Below, in pieces: positions 1 to 9,667 of a stretch of 64,000 bases of DNA. Numbering within the stretch: the stretch's first letter is position 1; every line of letters begins with the position of its first letter. A model generated the notes under the pieces. That model was given only the letters and a program-made list of their open reading frames with translations. It was not told the DNA's origin and did not search any database. The DNA lies in contig JARDVN010000001.1 in NCBI GenBank assembly GCA_028994555.1, positions 1,488,001 through 1,552,000 of the forward strand, given 5' to 3'. The position numbers and the translations under genes are program-made. The stretch comes from Citrobacter amalonaticus. Lineage in GTDB: Bacteria > Pseudomonadota > Gammaproteobacteria > Enterobacterales > Enterobacteriaceae.

Positions 1-114
1 ATGGTTCATGAAATTCTTCCAATGAATAAAATAGATTTTTATAGTTGTAAACTCAATGAGTTACGCGTCTATTTTACCGTAGGAGAAGACGTGGTAGGAG
101 TGGGCGAAATGCTG

Positions 115-142
115 AAAAACGTGGCCGGTAGTACGGCCACGT
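115..142 (-). terminator. Rho-independent terminator of the panF-prmA transcript
   Basis: A perfect 9-bp stem (119-127 pairing with 134-142, six-base loop) lies 14 bases past the prmA stop. Read on the minus strand it is followed by five T. This is the classic intrinsic terminator shape and separates prmA from the downstream genes (dusB-fis in E. coli), which lie beyond the window edge. Confidence 0.85.
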
Positions 143-155
143 GCAAGAGACAGGG

Positions 156-1037
156 TTATTTCTTACGGCCTGTGATTCGACACCACTCTTCTTTCTCAAC
201 CACCGGATCGAGAGCGAAGAGATCGGCATAGGCTTCACAAACACTCTCCGCCTGGCTGGCAAGGATACCGGAAAGCCCCAGCAGGCCGCCTGTAACGGGC
301 AGGACGCTGATTAATGGGGCCAGCTCGCGTAATGGGCCAGCCAGAATGTTGGCGACCACTACGTCGGCTTTCATGGTCTCTGGCTGATCCTGCGGCAGGT
401 AGAGTTCCAGACGCTCTGACACGCCGTTACGCTGGGCGTTATCACGGCTGGCCTGAATCGCCTGCGGGTCGATATCGATACCGATCGCTTTCGCCGCGCC
501 CAGTTTCAGTGCGGCAATCGCCAGGATGCCGGAACCACAACCGAAATCAATGACGGTCTTACCGGTTAAATCGAGGCCGTCGAGCCACTGCAGGCACAGC
601 GAGGTGGTGGGATGAGTACCGGTACCAAATGCCAGACCGGGGTCGAGCATCACATTGACGGCATTTTCATCCGGCACGTCGCGCCAGCTTGGGCAGATCC
701 ACAGGCGTTTGCCAAAACGCATGGGGTGGAAGTTATCCATCCACTCGCGTTCCCAGTCCTTATCTTCCAGTTGTTCGATTTTGTGAGCGAAACCGGCGCC
801 CAGCAGCGGATGGTGTTCCAGGATGGCGACGACTTCTTTCATATCGGTTTCTGCATCAAACAGACCGATAACGTCGGTGTCGCCCCAAAGACGCGTTTCG
901 CCCGGTAAGGGCTCAAAAACCGGTGTGTCGTGCGTATCCTGAAAAGTGATGGATACGGAGCCCGCTTCCATCAGGGCATCGCTCAACGCTTCCGCGTTAG
1001 CGCCCGTCGTATTCAGTTTTAATTGGATCCATGGCAT
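156..1037 (-). CDS. prmA: Ribosomal protein L11 methyltransferase
   Basis: PrmA trimethylates ribosomal protein L11 in the cytoplasm using S-adenosylmethionine. The 293-residue product has the family's usual length. An N-terminal substrate-recognition domain is followed by a Rossmann methyltransferase domain: the family segment [14 protein letters not shown] is at about residues 132-145 and the SAM-binding glycine loop DFGCGSG at about 164-170, with [11 protein letters not shown] further on. It is the last gene of a leftward yhdT-panF-prmA group, starts 11 bp after the panF stop and ends just before an intrinsic terminator, the same arrangement as in E. coli. The frame is intact. Confidence 0.97.
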   Translation of the reverse strand: MPWIQLKLNTTGANAEALSDALMEAGSVSITFQDTHDTPVFEPLPGETRLWGDTDVIGLFDAETDMKEVVAILEHHPLLGAGFAHKIEQLEDKDWEREWMDNFHPMRFGKRLWICPSWRDVPDENAVNVMLDPGLAFGTGTHPTTSLCLQWLDGLDLTGKTVIDFGCGSGILAIAALKLGAAKAIGIDIDPQAIQASRDNAQRNGVSERLELYLPQDQPETMKADVVVANILAGPLRELAPLISVLPVTGGLLGLSGILASQAESVCEAYADLFALDPVVEKEEWCRITGRKK

Positions 1038-1048
1038 GGCAAAACTCT

Positions 1049-2500
1049 TTATTTATCAGTAGTCAATACAGCAGCTTGCGGGGCAGGAGAACCGAAACGG
1101 TTTCCGACCAGGAAAGCCAGCAAACTTAGCAGTAACGAGGGCACAATCGGGTGAAAACCCAGGTACTGAACGTTAAAGGTGGCGAGAATCGCGTACAGCA
1201 CGCCGCCGACAATCATCGCACTCAATGCCCCTGTCGCATTCGCGCGCTCCCAGTAAAGGCCAAGCACCAGCGGCCATAAGAACACCGCTTCCAGGCCGCC
1301 AAACGCCAGCAGGTTCAGCCAGATAATCATCTCTGGCGGTTTCCAGGCGGCAAGTAAGAGTAGCGCGCCCAGAAGCAGCGTAATCACAGCCGACATCCGC
1401 TTGAGCCGCCTCTCATTTTGCAATTGCTCGGGACGAAGATTGAGATAGAGATCTTTAATGATCGTAGCGGAACTTTGCAGCAACTGGGCGTTGATGGTCG
1501 ACATAATGGCCGCCATTGGCGCGGCGAGGAAGATCCCGGCGGCGAAAGGCGGCAGCACTTTGACCATCAGCGTGGGGATCACCAGATCCGGCACCGTCAG
1601 GTCAGGGATCACCGCACGACCCAGCGCGCCCGCAAGGTGCATGCCGAACATCAGGATCGCCACCACAATCGTGCCGATAATGATGCCACGGTGCACCGCT
1701 TTGCTGTCTTTATAAGAGATACAGCGTACCGCCGTATGCGGCAGGCCGATCACACCAAAGCACACCAGCACCCAGAATGAGGTCATAAAGGTCGGAGACA
1801 GAATATCATCGGCGCCCTGTGGTGAAACCAGTTTCGGGTCGATAGCGTTTAAGGTCTCTACGGCATGGCTCAGGCCTCCCGCGGCATGCACGATACCGAT
1901 TAACAGCACAATGGTGCCAATCAGCATCACCAGTCCTTGCATGGTGTCGTTAAGTACGCTGGCACGAAAGCCGCCAAACGCGGTATACAGCGCAATGCTG
2001 ATACCGAAAATCAGCAGGCCTGTTTCATAGGGAATTCCTGCCGCGGTTTCCAGCAGGCGTGCGCCGCCAATGAATTGCACGGTCATGGCGCCAACAAACG
2101 CCACAAGCAGACTGAGGCTCGCCAGCCAGACCAACAGACGGCTCTGGTAGCGGGCAAACAGCATATCGTTGAGGGTAACTGCATTATAGCGGCGGGCAAG
2201 AATGGCGAATTTCTTGCCGAGGATCCCCAGCGAAAGCCATACGGCGGGAAGCTGAATCATCGCCAGCAACACCCATCCCAGTCCATATTTATACGCCGCG
2301 CCCGGTCCGCCAATAAACGAACTGGCGCTGATATAAGTGGCGGTCAGGGTCATCGCCAGGACGATGCCGCCCATGGAACGGCTACCCAGAAAATATTCAT
2401 TCAGGAAGGTGCCGGTTTGCCGCTTACGCATCGCGTAAACAGAGAGGCCGAAAACCACGATCAAATAGGCTACCAGAGGCAGAATGACTTCAAGCTGCAT
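1049..2500 (-). CDS. panF: Sodium/pantothenate symporter
   Basis: PanF imports pantothenate, the coenzyme A precursor, across the inner membrane with sodium. The 483-residue protein is a sodium:solute symporter (SSS family) with about a dozen hydrophobic helices. It opens [13 protein letters not shown], and the family segments [21 protein letters not shown] and [14 protein letters not shown] are present. The ATG at 2498-2500 is chosen over an upstream in-frame ATG at 2522-2524 because GGAGG stands just before it and it matches the known E. coli N-terminus. The start overlaps the end of yhdT by 11 bp, which suggests translational coupling. Confidence 0.96.
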   Translation of the reverse strand: MQLEVILPLVAYLIVVFGLSVYAMRKRQTGTFLNEYFLGSRSMGGIVLAMTLTATYISASSFIGGPGAAYKYGLGWVLLAMIQLPAVWLSLGILGKKFAILARRYNAVTLNDMLFARYQSRLLVWLASLSLLVAFVGAMTVQFIGGARLLETAAGIPYETGLLIFGISIALYTAFGGFRASVLNDTMQGLVMLIGTIVLLIGIVHAAGGLSHAVETLNAIDPKLVSPQGADDILSPTFMTSFWVLVCFGVIGLPHTAVRCISYKDSKAVHRGIIIGTIVVAILMFGMHLAGALGRAVIPDLTVPDLVIPTLMVKVLPPFAAGIFLAAPMAAIMSTINAQLLQSSATIIKDLYLNLRPEQLQNERRLKRMSAVITLLLGALLLLAAWKPPEMIIWLNLLAFGGLEAVFLWPLVLGLYWERANATGALSAMIVGGVLYAILATFNVQYLGFHPIVPSLLLSLLAFLVGNRFGSPAPQAAVLTTDK

Positions 2501-2732
2501 CGTCATCCTCCAGGGGAATATCACGATAGATAAATTTCACCATCGCCCAGCACAGCAAAATAAAGATCAGCGGCGTCAGCAGGCAGGCCACTTCAAACCA
2601 GTGCGGCAATCCTGTTACACCCGGCGTCACTCCGGGTATGTAAGCCGCCGCTATCCAGGCGGCCAGATAAAGAAGGGTCAGCCACAGCGCCCAACGCGCC
2701 TCTTTATGGGCCTGAACAAAACGGTTGTCCAT
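2490..2732 (-). CDS. yhdT: YhdT family small inner-membrane protein
   Basis: This 80-residue protein has two predicted hydrophobic segments (about residues 15-32 and 45-68) and an acidic tail ending LEDDDAA. It belongs to the YhdT family, which is always found in front of panF. It overlaps panF by 11 bp, so a role as a partner of the pantothenate symporter is plausible but unproven. In E. coli it follows accC directly. Here a 1.8 kb stretch with two oppositely oriented genes separates it from accC, so it must have its own promoter in 2733-2900. Confidence 0.93.
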   Translation of the reverse strand: MDNRFVQAHKEARWALWLTLLYLAAWIAAAYIPGVTPGVTGLPHWFEVACLLTPLIFILLCWAMVKFIYRDIPLEDDDAA

Positions 2733-3311
2733 TTTTTGTCCCTTGTCGAAAAAGAAAGCGGGGATTGTACCTTAAGCCGCAGGTTTGGGGGGAGAGAAAG
2801 GTGGTGCTGGACGAGCAATCTTACCCGCCGGGATTAAGGCGGCAAAAATAAGAGCGATCAATTTATCAGAACGAATGCTTCTGAAAATTAACTATTTCCA
2901 TTTTGATTTTATTATCTCTGTTACAGGTAATAATATTGATTACTCTCACTTTTATTTAAAGATGAATATTGAAAAAGAGATATCCCTCCTCATTCATTAA
3001 TAATGAAAGCACTAACGAAATATTATTAAATGATATCGCAATAAGACTCGATGGTTATAGAGTAGATGAATGACTTGTAATCTTTTAATGGCTATTTATA
3101 TGGATATTTTCTTATGCGTCTTATTTTGTTTGTCAGATCTCATATTTCGTTATTAACCGCAATTTACAGAGTGATATAACAATAATATTCTTAACCGGCG
3201 CTGAGCCTGTTCTCGGGCTTTCTGAGTATGTCAATTCATAGTGATATCGCCTTTTCTTTATTCTGTCGGAGACGGAAAGGTCTTTTTTGCGTTTATTCAT
3301 GGACTTATTAT
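2733..3311. other. AT-rich intergenic region between yhdT and the KdgM-like porin gene
   Basis: This 579-bp stretch must contain the divergent promoters of yhdT (leftward) and the porin gene (rightward). It is markedly AT-rich from about 2850 to 3190, unlike the flanking core genes. Short open frames inside it have no recognisable product. I saw no GGTATA NanR repeats or convincing KdgR palindrome. A small GC-rich hairpin at 3204-3219 (AGCCTG/CGGGCT arms, then TTTCT) could be a weak terminator or leader structure. Confidence 0.6.
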
Positions 3312-4004
3312 ATGAAATTAAATAAGAGAATAAGTATTAGTGCCGTGGCAATACTGGTTAGCTGCAATGTTCTGGCAGCTGAATCTGTTATCGATTTACG
3401 TCACGACTACTTCGATGACGGGAAAATCAATAAAGATCGTATCTATTTTGCACATCGCTTTGATAACCAATTCGGATTTTCTGTTGAAATCCGTTATAAA
3501 TCAAGTGGTGATGATGCAAACGAGCCTTTTAATGAATTAGATAATAATGGTAGTGAAGCGACTATCAGCTATCGCTACTTCATCACCCCCAAAATGTATC
3601 TGATCCCTGCTTTTAATATTGATAGTAATTCGGGTAATACTGTCTATAAACCTAACCTGTTACTTGGCACTGTATTGGGTAATGGTTTTTATCTGAATCT
3701 GCGCTACCGCTATGATTATACCTTGCAGAATAATGAAGCTCTGAATAATAAAGCAACAGGGCGTTATGACACATGGCTTGGCTATAAGACAGGTGCATGG
3801 AAGTTTGAATACAACTTTGTTTACTTGCATGCTAACACCGATATTTATAATGAAAGCCATGCCGACTATGAGCATGATATGAAGATTGCATATTCTGTCA
3901 CCAAAAACTGGGCGCCTTATATTGAGATAGGGAATGTTTCTGTCAACAGATTGCAGGATGACAGGCAAACACGTTTCCGGATAGGTTTCCAGTATACCTA
4001 CTAA
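3312..4004 (+). CDS. KdgM-family outer-membrane porin (oligogalacturonate/sialate-type channel)
   Basis: The 230-residue precursor has a signal peptide (MKLNKRISISAVAILVSC, then NVLAAES, cleavage near residue 23) and a mature part of alternating beta strands ending in an aromatic residue (FRIGFQYTY), as in 12-stranded KdgM, NanC and OmpL porins. The KdgM features IDLRHDY near the mature N-terminus, RIYFAHRF, and the C-terminal block NWAPYIEIGNVS followed by RQTRFRIG are clear. Such channels pass acidic oligosaccharides (pectin fragments, sialic acid), but the substrate here is not known. The start at 3312 is preferred over an upstream frame from 3228 because it gives a proper signal peptide; its ribosome site is weak. 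It precedes a doxX gene by 31 bp and lies in an AT-rich insert. Confidence 0.85.
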   Translation: MKLNKRISISAVAILVSCNVLAAESVIDLRHDYFDDGKINKDRIYFAHRFDNQFGFSVEIRYKSSGDDANEPFNELDNNGSEATISYRYFITPKMYLIPAFNIDSNSGNTVYKPNLLLGTVLGNGFYLNLRYRYDYTLQNNEALNNKATGRYDTWLGYKTGAWKFEYNFVYLHANTDIYNESHADYEHDMKIAYSVTKNWAPYIEIGNVSVNRLQDDRQTRFRIGFQYTY

Positions 4005-4035
4005 AGAGAAAAGGGATGAAAGGGAGTTGTACAGA

Positions 4036-4473
4036 ATGTTAAAACAATGGGATGAAGTATTTCATCGATATACTAATAATCCGGATGCGGCAAAATTAAT
4101 ACTGCGGGTTGTTTTTGGCGGACTCATGCTATTTCATGGCGTAGCGAAAGTGAAACACGGACTTGGCGCAGTTATGTTTCTGCTGGAATCTCACCATATG
4201 CCGGCTTTTATCGCATGGGGATCGTTCATCGGCGAAATAGTCGCGCCGTTAATGCTGATTCTCGGTGTCATGACACGTTATGCGGCGGCAATTTTTACCT
4301 TCACGATGCTGTTTGCGACATATCTGGTGATGGACGGTAAAGTATTGGCTCTGACGCCTCAGGGAGCATGGGCCCTGGAGTTACAGGCCATTTATCTGTG
4401 TGGTGGGTTTTGTATGCTTTTTCTTGGCGGTGGAAAATATTCCGTAATGTCTGAATTTTCTTCTCGTCGGTAA
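4036..4473 (+). CDS. DoxX family integral membrane protein
   Basis: The 145-residue protein has four hydrophobic segments and the DoxX family start (LILRVVFGGLMLFHGVAK, then a GE..AP turn in the second helix pair). DoxX proteins are small quinone- or redox-associated inner-membrane proteins whose exact function is usually unknown. ATG 4036 is chosen because AGGGAG at 4021-4026 is about nine bases upstream; a TTG at 4027 in the same frame abuts that site and is unlikely. It probably forms an operon with the KdgM-like porin 31 bp upstream and is followed by a terminator. A shared role with the porin is inference only. Confidence 0.85.
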   Translation: MLKQWDEVFHRYTNNPDAAKLILRVVFGGLMLFHGVAKVKHGLGAVMFLLESHHMPAFIAWGSFIGEIVAPLMLILGVMTRYAAAIFTFTMLFATYLVMDGKVLALTPQGAWALELQAIYLCGGFCMLFLGGGKYSVMSEFSSRR

Positions 4474-4480
4474 AAAAGAG

Positions 4481-4505
4481 AAGGCCTGAAAAGTCGGGCC
4501 TTTTA
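4481..4505 (+). terminator. Terminator after doxX
   Basis: Arms AAGGCC (4481-4486) and GGCCTT (4497-4502) with an inner loop are followed by a short T run, seven bases after the doxX stop. It ends the rightward porin-doxX unit. Confidence 0.7.
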
Positions 4506-4524
4506 AGAAGATTTATCGATATAA

Positions 4525-4550
4525 AAAATGGGCTCTTGCGAGCCCATTTT
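4525..4550 (-). terminator. Terminator of accBC (bidirectional)
   Basis: The stem TGGGCTC/GAGCCCA around a four-base loop is flanked by A runs on one side and T runs on the other, so it can work in both directions. It sits just past the accC stop on the minus strand and opposes transcription coming from doxX. Confidence 0.85.
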
Positions 4551-4564
4551 GCTGTACACGAGAA

Positions 4565-5915
4565 TTACTTCTCAGTGAGGCCGAGCTTTTTCTCCAGATA
4601 GTGGATGTTAGTACCACCTTGCTGGAAGTGCTCGTCGTTCATGATGCGTGTCTGCAGATCAACGTTGGTTTTAATACCGTCGATGATCAGTTCCTGCAGC
4701 GCGTTTTTCATACGGGCAATCGCTACATCGCGGGTTTCGCCGTAGCAGATAAGCTTGCCGATCATGGAGTCATAGTATGGCGGTACAGTGTAACCGGCAT
4801 AGATATGCGACTCCCAGCGTACGCCAAAACCGCCAGGCGCGTGGAAACGGGTGATTTTACCCGGGCTTGGCAGGAAGGTGTTCGGGTCTTCGGCGTTGAT
4901 ACGGCATTCCACCGCATGGCCTTTGACCTGCACTTCTTCTTGCTTGATCGACAGCGGCTGGCCAGCAGCAATGCGCAACTGTTCTTTGATCAGATCCACA
5001 CCGGTGATCATTTCAGTAACCGGATGTTCAACCTGAATACGGGTGTTCATTTCAATGAAGTAGAACTCGCCGTTTTCGAACAGGAACTCAAAGGTGCCCG
5101 CGCCGCGATAGCCGATATCCACACAGGCTTTCGCACAACGCTCGCCAATGAAGCGGCGCAGTTCCGGGGTAATACCCGGTGCCGGTGCTTCCTCGACGAC
5201 TTTCTGGTGACGACGCTGCATAGAGCAATCACGCTCAGCCAGATAAATCGCGTTACCCTGACCGTCTGCCAGCACCTGAATTTCGATGTGGCGTGGGTTC
5301 TCGAGGTATTTCTCCATATAAACCATGTCGTTGCTGAAAGCCGCTTTCGCTTCCGCTTTGGTCATGGAGATGGATTGCGCCAGTTCGGCATCGCCGCGTA
5401 CTACGCGCATACCGCGACCGCCGCCGCCGCCGGACGCCTTGATGATAACCGGATAGCCGATGCGTTTTGCATGGGCGCGGTTAGCATCCATATCGTCGGT
5501 CAGCGGGCCGTCAGAACCTGGTACGGTTGGGACGCCAGCTTTCTTCATCGCGGTGATGGCAGACACTTTGTCACCCATCAGACGGATGGTGTCCGCTTTC
5601 GGGCCGATGAAGATAAAGCCAGAGCGTTCAACCTGCTCAGCAAAATTGGCGTTCTCAGAGAGGAAGCCATAACCCGGGTGAATCGCTACCGCGCCAGTGA
5701 TTTCAGCGGCGCTGATGATAGCCGGGATGTTCAGATAACTTTTTTACGGACGGAGCCGGACCAATACAAACCGTCTCATCCGCCAGCAATACGTGTTTTA
5801 AATCGCGATCCGCGCTTGAGTGCACAGCGACAGTCTTGATACCCAGTTCTTTACAGGCACGAAGAATTCGCAATGCAATCTCGCCGCGGTTGGCGATAAC
5901 AATTTTATCCAGCAT
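4565..5915 (-). CDS. accC: Biotin carboxylase subunit of acetyl-CoA carboxylase (apparent frameshift)
   Basis: AccC carboxylates the biotin on AccB with ATP and bicarbonate, the first step of fatty acid synthesis. Two frames together give the 449-residue family protein: [20 protein letters not shown] at the N-terminus, then the ATP-grasp glycine loop [10 protein letters not shown], the [13 protein letters not shown] segment and the active-site segment [16 protein letters not shown]. The break is at a T6 run (5740-5745, A6 on the coding strand) after PSVK, where the family continues SYLNIP; removing one base restores the frame. The span is 1351 bases, exactly one more than 450 codons. The gene is essential, so a sequencing error is far more likely than a true mutation. 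It lies 10 bp after accB. The start at 5915 matches the conserved N-terminus. Confidence 0.95.
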
Positions 5916-5925
5916 GTTCGCCTCG

Positions 5926-6393
5926 TTACTCGATGACGACCAGCGGCTCGTCAAATTCTACCGGTTGACCACTTTCGACCAGAATGGCTTTCACGGTACC
6001 TGATTTGTCCGCTTCGATCTGGTTCATCATTTTCATGGCTTCAACGATGCACAGGGTATCGCCTACATTGACTTTCTGACCCACTTCGATGAACGCTTTA
6101 GCGTCCGGGCTCGGGGTGCGGTAGAAAGTACCAACCATTGGGGAACGTACGATGTGACCACTGATTTCTGCCGCGGCGGCTGCCGGCGCTTCTGCTGCCG
6201 GAGCAACTGCGTTAGACAGAGCAGGTTGCTGCTGCATCATTGGTGCAGCGTAGGCTTGTTGCATCACCGGGAAGCTACCTGCTGGCGCTGCGCGGCTGAT
6301 GCGTACAGACTCTTCGCCTTCAGAAATTTCCAGTTCGGAGATGCCTGATTCTTCAACCAGCTCGATCAGTTTTTTAATCTTACGAATATCCAT
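5926..6393 (-). CDS. accB: Biotin carboxyl carrier protein of acetyl-CoA carboxylase
   Basis: AccB carries the biotin that shuttles CO2 between AccC and the carboxyltransferase AccAD. The 155-residue protein has a conserved N-terminal dimerisation segment ([20 protein letters not shown]), an Ala/Pro-rich linker (about 60-75) and a C-terminal biotinyl domain with the motif EAMKM, whose lysine is residue 121. E. coli AccB has 156 residues. It is the first gene of the accBC operon; in E. coli AccB represses this operon, and the 382-bp upstream gap leaves room for a comparable leader. Confidence 0.97.
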
Positions 6394-6775
6394 GAGTGGG
6401 TTCCGTACTCTTTGTTTAGTGTGATTGTGACAGGCATTAAGCGCTGTCTGTAAAGCGTGAGTCCCGATGGCAAAACGGCTTCTGCCTGCCAGGACGCCGG
6501 TATATTCCGTCTCAACGAGATATGTGAGACTTGTCGGTTAACATGCAGCGATTTGCGGCAATCCTCCGGCAAAAAACAAAATATACCTTCAATGCTCGAT
6601 TGTCACCTTTTCAGCGGTCTAAAAATGCCGTCCAGGGAGCCAAGGTCGCACATTATAATGATTTCGTAGCAATTGGCAGCTAAATACTGGTCTTATCAGG
6701 GAAGATAATCAACCGCTAACACACAAATAACATCCTGGTCTCTGCATTTTGCAACCGGGTGCACAGTTCGCTGAA
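6394..6775. promoter_or_regulatory. accBC upstream/leader region
   Basis: This 382-bp non-coding gap lies between msrQ and accB, both leftward. In E. coli the accBC promoter sits several hundred bases upstream of accB and is autoregulated. The length here is compatible with that, but I could not place a promoter with confidence. No gene is evident; the short frames on both strands have no recognisable product. Confidence 0.45.
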
Positions 6776-7375
6776 CTAGCGCCACCACTGGCGAAACTTC
6801 TTGTAACGGCAGGCCAAAAGCAGCAGTGCGAGCAGGGCATAAATGATGGGTTGAGGCGACAAAATCTTCACCGACCACAGATAATGGATCGGCGCCAGGA
6901 TCGCCACCAGATAGACGAAGTTGTGCAAAAGTTGCCAGCGTTTACCCAGTTTTCGTTGTGCAGCCTGCGTTGACGTTAGCGTCAGCGCGAGCAGGATGAG
7001 CCAACTGATGATCCCAAGCGTCAAATAGGGGCGCGTAATTAACTCTCGCCCCAACAACCCGAGATTATGGATACCTAACTCCAGCAGCGCGTAACTGGTC
7101 AGATGCAGCGTGGCCCAGGCGAAACACCATAACCCCAGCAGACGTCGGGTACGTATCAATAATGGCTGTTTAGCGTAGCGCGCGAGCGGCGTGACCAGCA
7201 AGGCGGCGAGTAAGAATTTCAGAGCCGTCCTACCGGTGAAATGCTGGATATCTTTCACCGGATCGGCACTTAACCCGCCCGTGTTGATGGCCCAAAACAA
7301 CCAGATAAAGGGTAATAATCCTGCCAGATGTAGCAGCACTTTTAGCCAGGTCACCTGTTTTGCACTTAGCCGCAC
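6776..7375 (-). CDS. msrQ: Heme-binding inner-membrane subunit MsrQ
   Basis: MsrQ (YedZ) is a heme b membrane protein that passes electrons from the quinone pool or flavin reductase to periplasmic MsrP, which repairs oxidised methionines. The 199-residue product has about six hydrophobic helices and the family segments [34 protein letters not shown] (heme-ligand histidines), [14 protein letters not shown] and [10 protein letters not shown]. The start is GTG (7373-7375), directly after the TAA of msrP, with GGGAG inside the msrP end, so the pair is coupled. The C-terminus is about 12 residues shorter than E. coli MsrQ. Confidence 0.94.
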   Translation of the reverse strand: MRLSAKQVTWLKVLLHLAGLLPFIWLFWAINTGGLSADPVKDIQHFTGRTALKFLLAALLVTPLARYAKQPLLIRTRRLLGLWCFAWATLHLTSYALLELGIHNLGLLGRELITRPYLTLGIISWLILLALTLTSTQAAQRKLGKRWQLLHNFVYLVAILAPIHYLWSVKILSPQPIIYALLALLLLACRYKKFRQWWR

Positions 7376-8382
<1,007 letters not shown>

Positions 8383-8487
8383 AACAGACTCCCGGCGGAC
8401 CTATAACGCGTAGTTACTATGGCAGGGAGTCTGTCAGCGCGCAGCGAAATTTCGTTAATTAAGTGTAAATTTCTGCAGCGTCTGCGT

Positions 8488-9462
8488 TTACTTCACTTTA
8501 ACCAGCGTACGGCCCTGTATCTGGTTATTGATGATGGCATCGGCAAACTTCGGTGCATCGGCCAGCGAAATTTCCGTCGCCGCCTGCGCGTAGAACGATT
8601 CCGGCAAGTCATTCACCAGGCGCTGCCAGGCCTGAGCACGGCGCGCCGGTGGCGTCATGACGGAATCCACCCCTTGCAGGCGAACGTTGCGCAAAATAAA
8701 TGGCATCACCGTCGTTGGCAGGGCAAAACCACCCGCCAGGCCACAGGCGGCCACACAGCCACCGTAGTTCATTTGCGCAAGTACTTTTGCCAGCACTTTA
8801 TCGCCCACGGTATCGATCGCCCCGGCCCACAGTTGTTTTTCCAGTGGACGAGATTCGGCGAACTCATCACGGCCCAGAATCCGGCTTGCGCCCAACTGAC
8901 GGAGATATTCATGGGTACTTTCGCGTCCTGACACCGCAACAACCTGATAGCCCAGCTTATGTAACAGAGCGACCGCGGTGCTGCCTACGCCGCCGCTGGC
9001 GCCGGTGACCACGATTTCACCGTCTTGCGGACGAATGCCGGCCTCTTCAAGCGCCATCACGCACAGCATGGCGGTAAACCCGGCGGTGCCGATCACCATC
9101 GCTTTACGGCTGTCCAGCCCTTTTGGCAGCGCAACCAGCCAGTCCGCTTTCACGCGAGCCTGTTCTGCCAGACCACCCCAATGATTTTCGCCAACGCCCC
9201 AACCGGTCAGCAACACTTCCTGACCCGCATGAAAACGCGGGTCTTCGCTGGCCCGGACGGTGCCGGCAAAATCAATTCCAGGAATCATCGGAAAGTTGCG
9301 GATGATTTTTCCTTTTCCGGTGATGGCGAGCGCATCTTTATAGTTCAGACTGGACCAGTGGACATCCACCGTGACATTGCCTTCCGGCAGCTGACTTTCT
9401 TCAAGCGTCTGCACGGATGCCAGGGTTTTACCGTCCTGCTGTTCTAAGATCAAAGCCTGCAT
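8488..9462 (-). CDS. acuI: Acrylyl-CoA reductase / quinone oxidoreductase family protein
   Basis: AcuI (YhdH) is an NADPH-dependent medium-chain reductase that detoxifies acrylyl-CoA to propionyl-CoA. The intact 324-residue product has the family length. The N-terminal GroES-like part reads SSLNYKDALAITGKGKI and PMIPGIDFAGTV. The Rossmann NADPH site VTGASGGVGSTAVALLHKLGY is at about residues 153-173. It is divergent from csrD, with 205 bp between them for both promoters. Confidence 0.95.
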   Translation of the reverse strand: MQALILEQQDGKTLASVQTLEESQLPEGNVTVDVHWSSLNYKDALAITGKGKIIRNFPMIPGIDFAGTVRASEDPRFHAGQEVLLTGWGVGENHWGGLAEQARVKADWLVALPKGLDSRKAMVIGTAGFTAMLCVMALEEAGIRPQDGEIVVTGASGGVGSTAVALLHKLGYQVVAVSGRESTHEYLRQLGASRILGRDEFAESRPLEKQLWAGAIDTVGDKVLAKVLAQMNYGGCVAACGLAGGFALPTTVMPFILRNVRLQGVDSVMTPPARRAQAWQRLVNDLPESFYAQAATEISLADAPKFADAIINNQIQGRTLVKVK

Positions 9463-9667
9463 AACCTGTCCTCAATTTTGCATGGTGGTTGGAAAATGAC
9501 TTCTGAAGACTATACTCGCTAATTGAAACATGAAGCCGATGCAACGCAATAAATTGCCAGATACACCTGATTTGGTAGTATGCACTCACTCTTTGCGCAA
9601 CCGGACGAATTTTGCGTTTGGTTAAGCAGTTTCGTGTCGCAATTCAACCGTCGGAGTTAACTCAAGG
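9463..9667. promoter_or_regulatory. Divergent promoter region acuI/csrD
   Basis: This 205-bp gap lies between two outward-facing genes and must carry both promoters. No specific operator could be assigned by eye. Confidence 0.5.

Noticed and set aside
1..231. Plus-strand frame at the window start
   Set aside because: It overlaps the prmA terminator and 3' end, and its translation has no recognisable features.
2785..3000. 71-codon frame in the AT-rich region upstream of the porin gene
   Set aside because: Low-complexity Ile/Lys/Asn-rich translation, no ribosome site and no homology; it is expected by chance in AT-rich DNA.
4601..5839. 412-codon open frame on the plus strand opposite accC
   Set aside because: It is the antisense shadow of accC; the translation has no recognisable domain, and the minus-strand frame encodes a clear biotin carboxylase.
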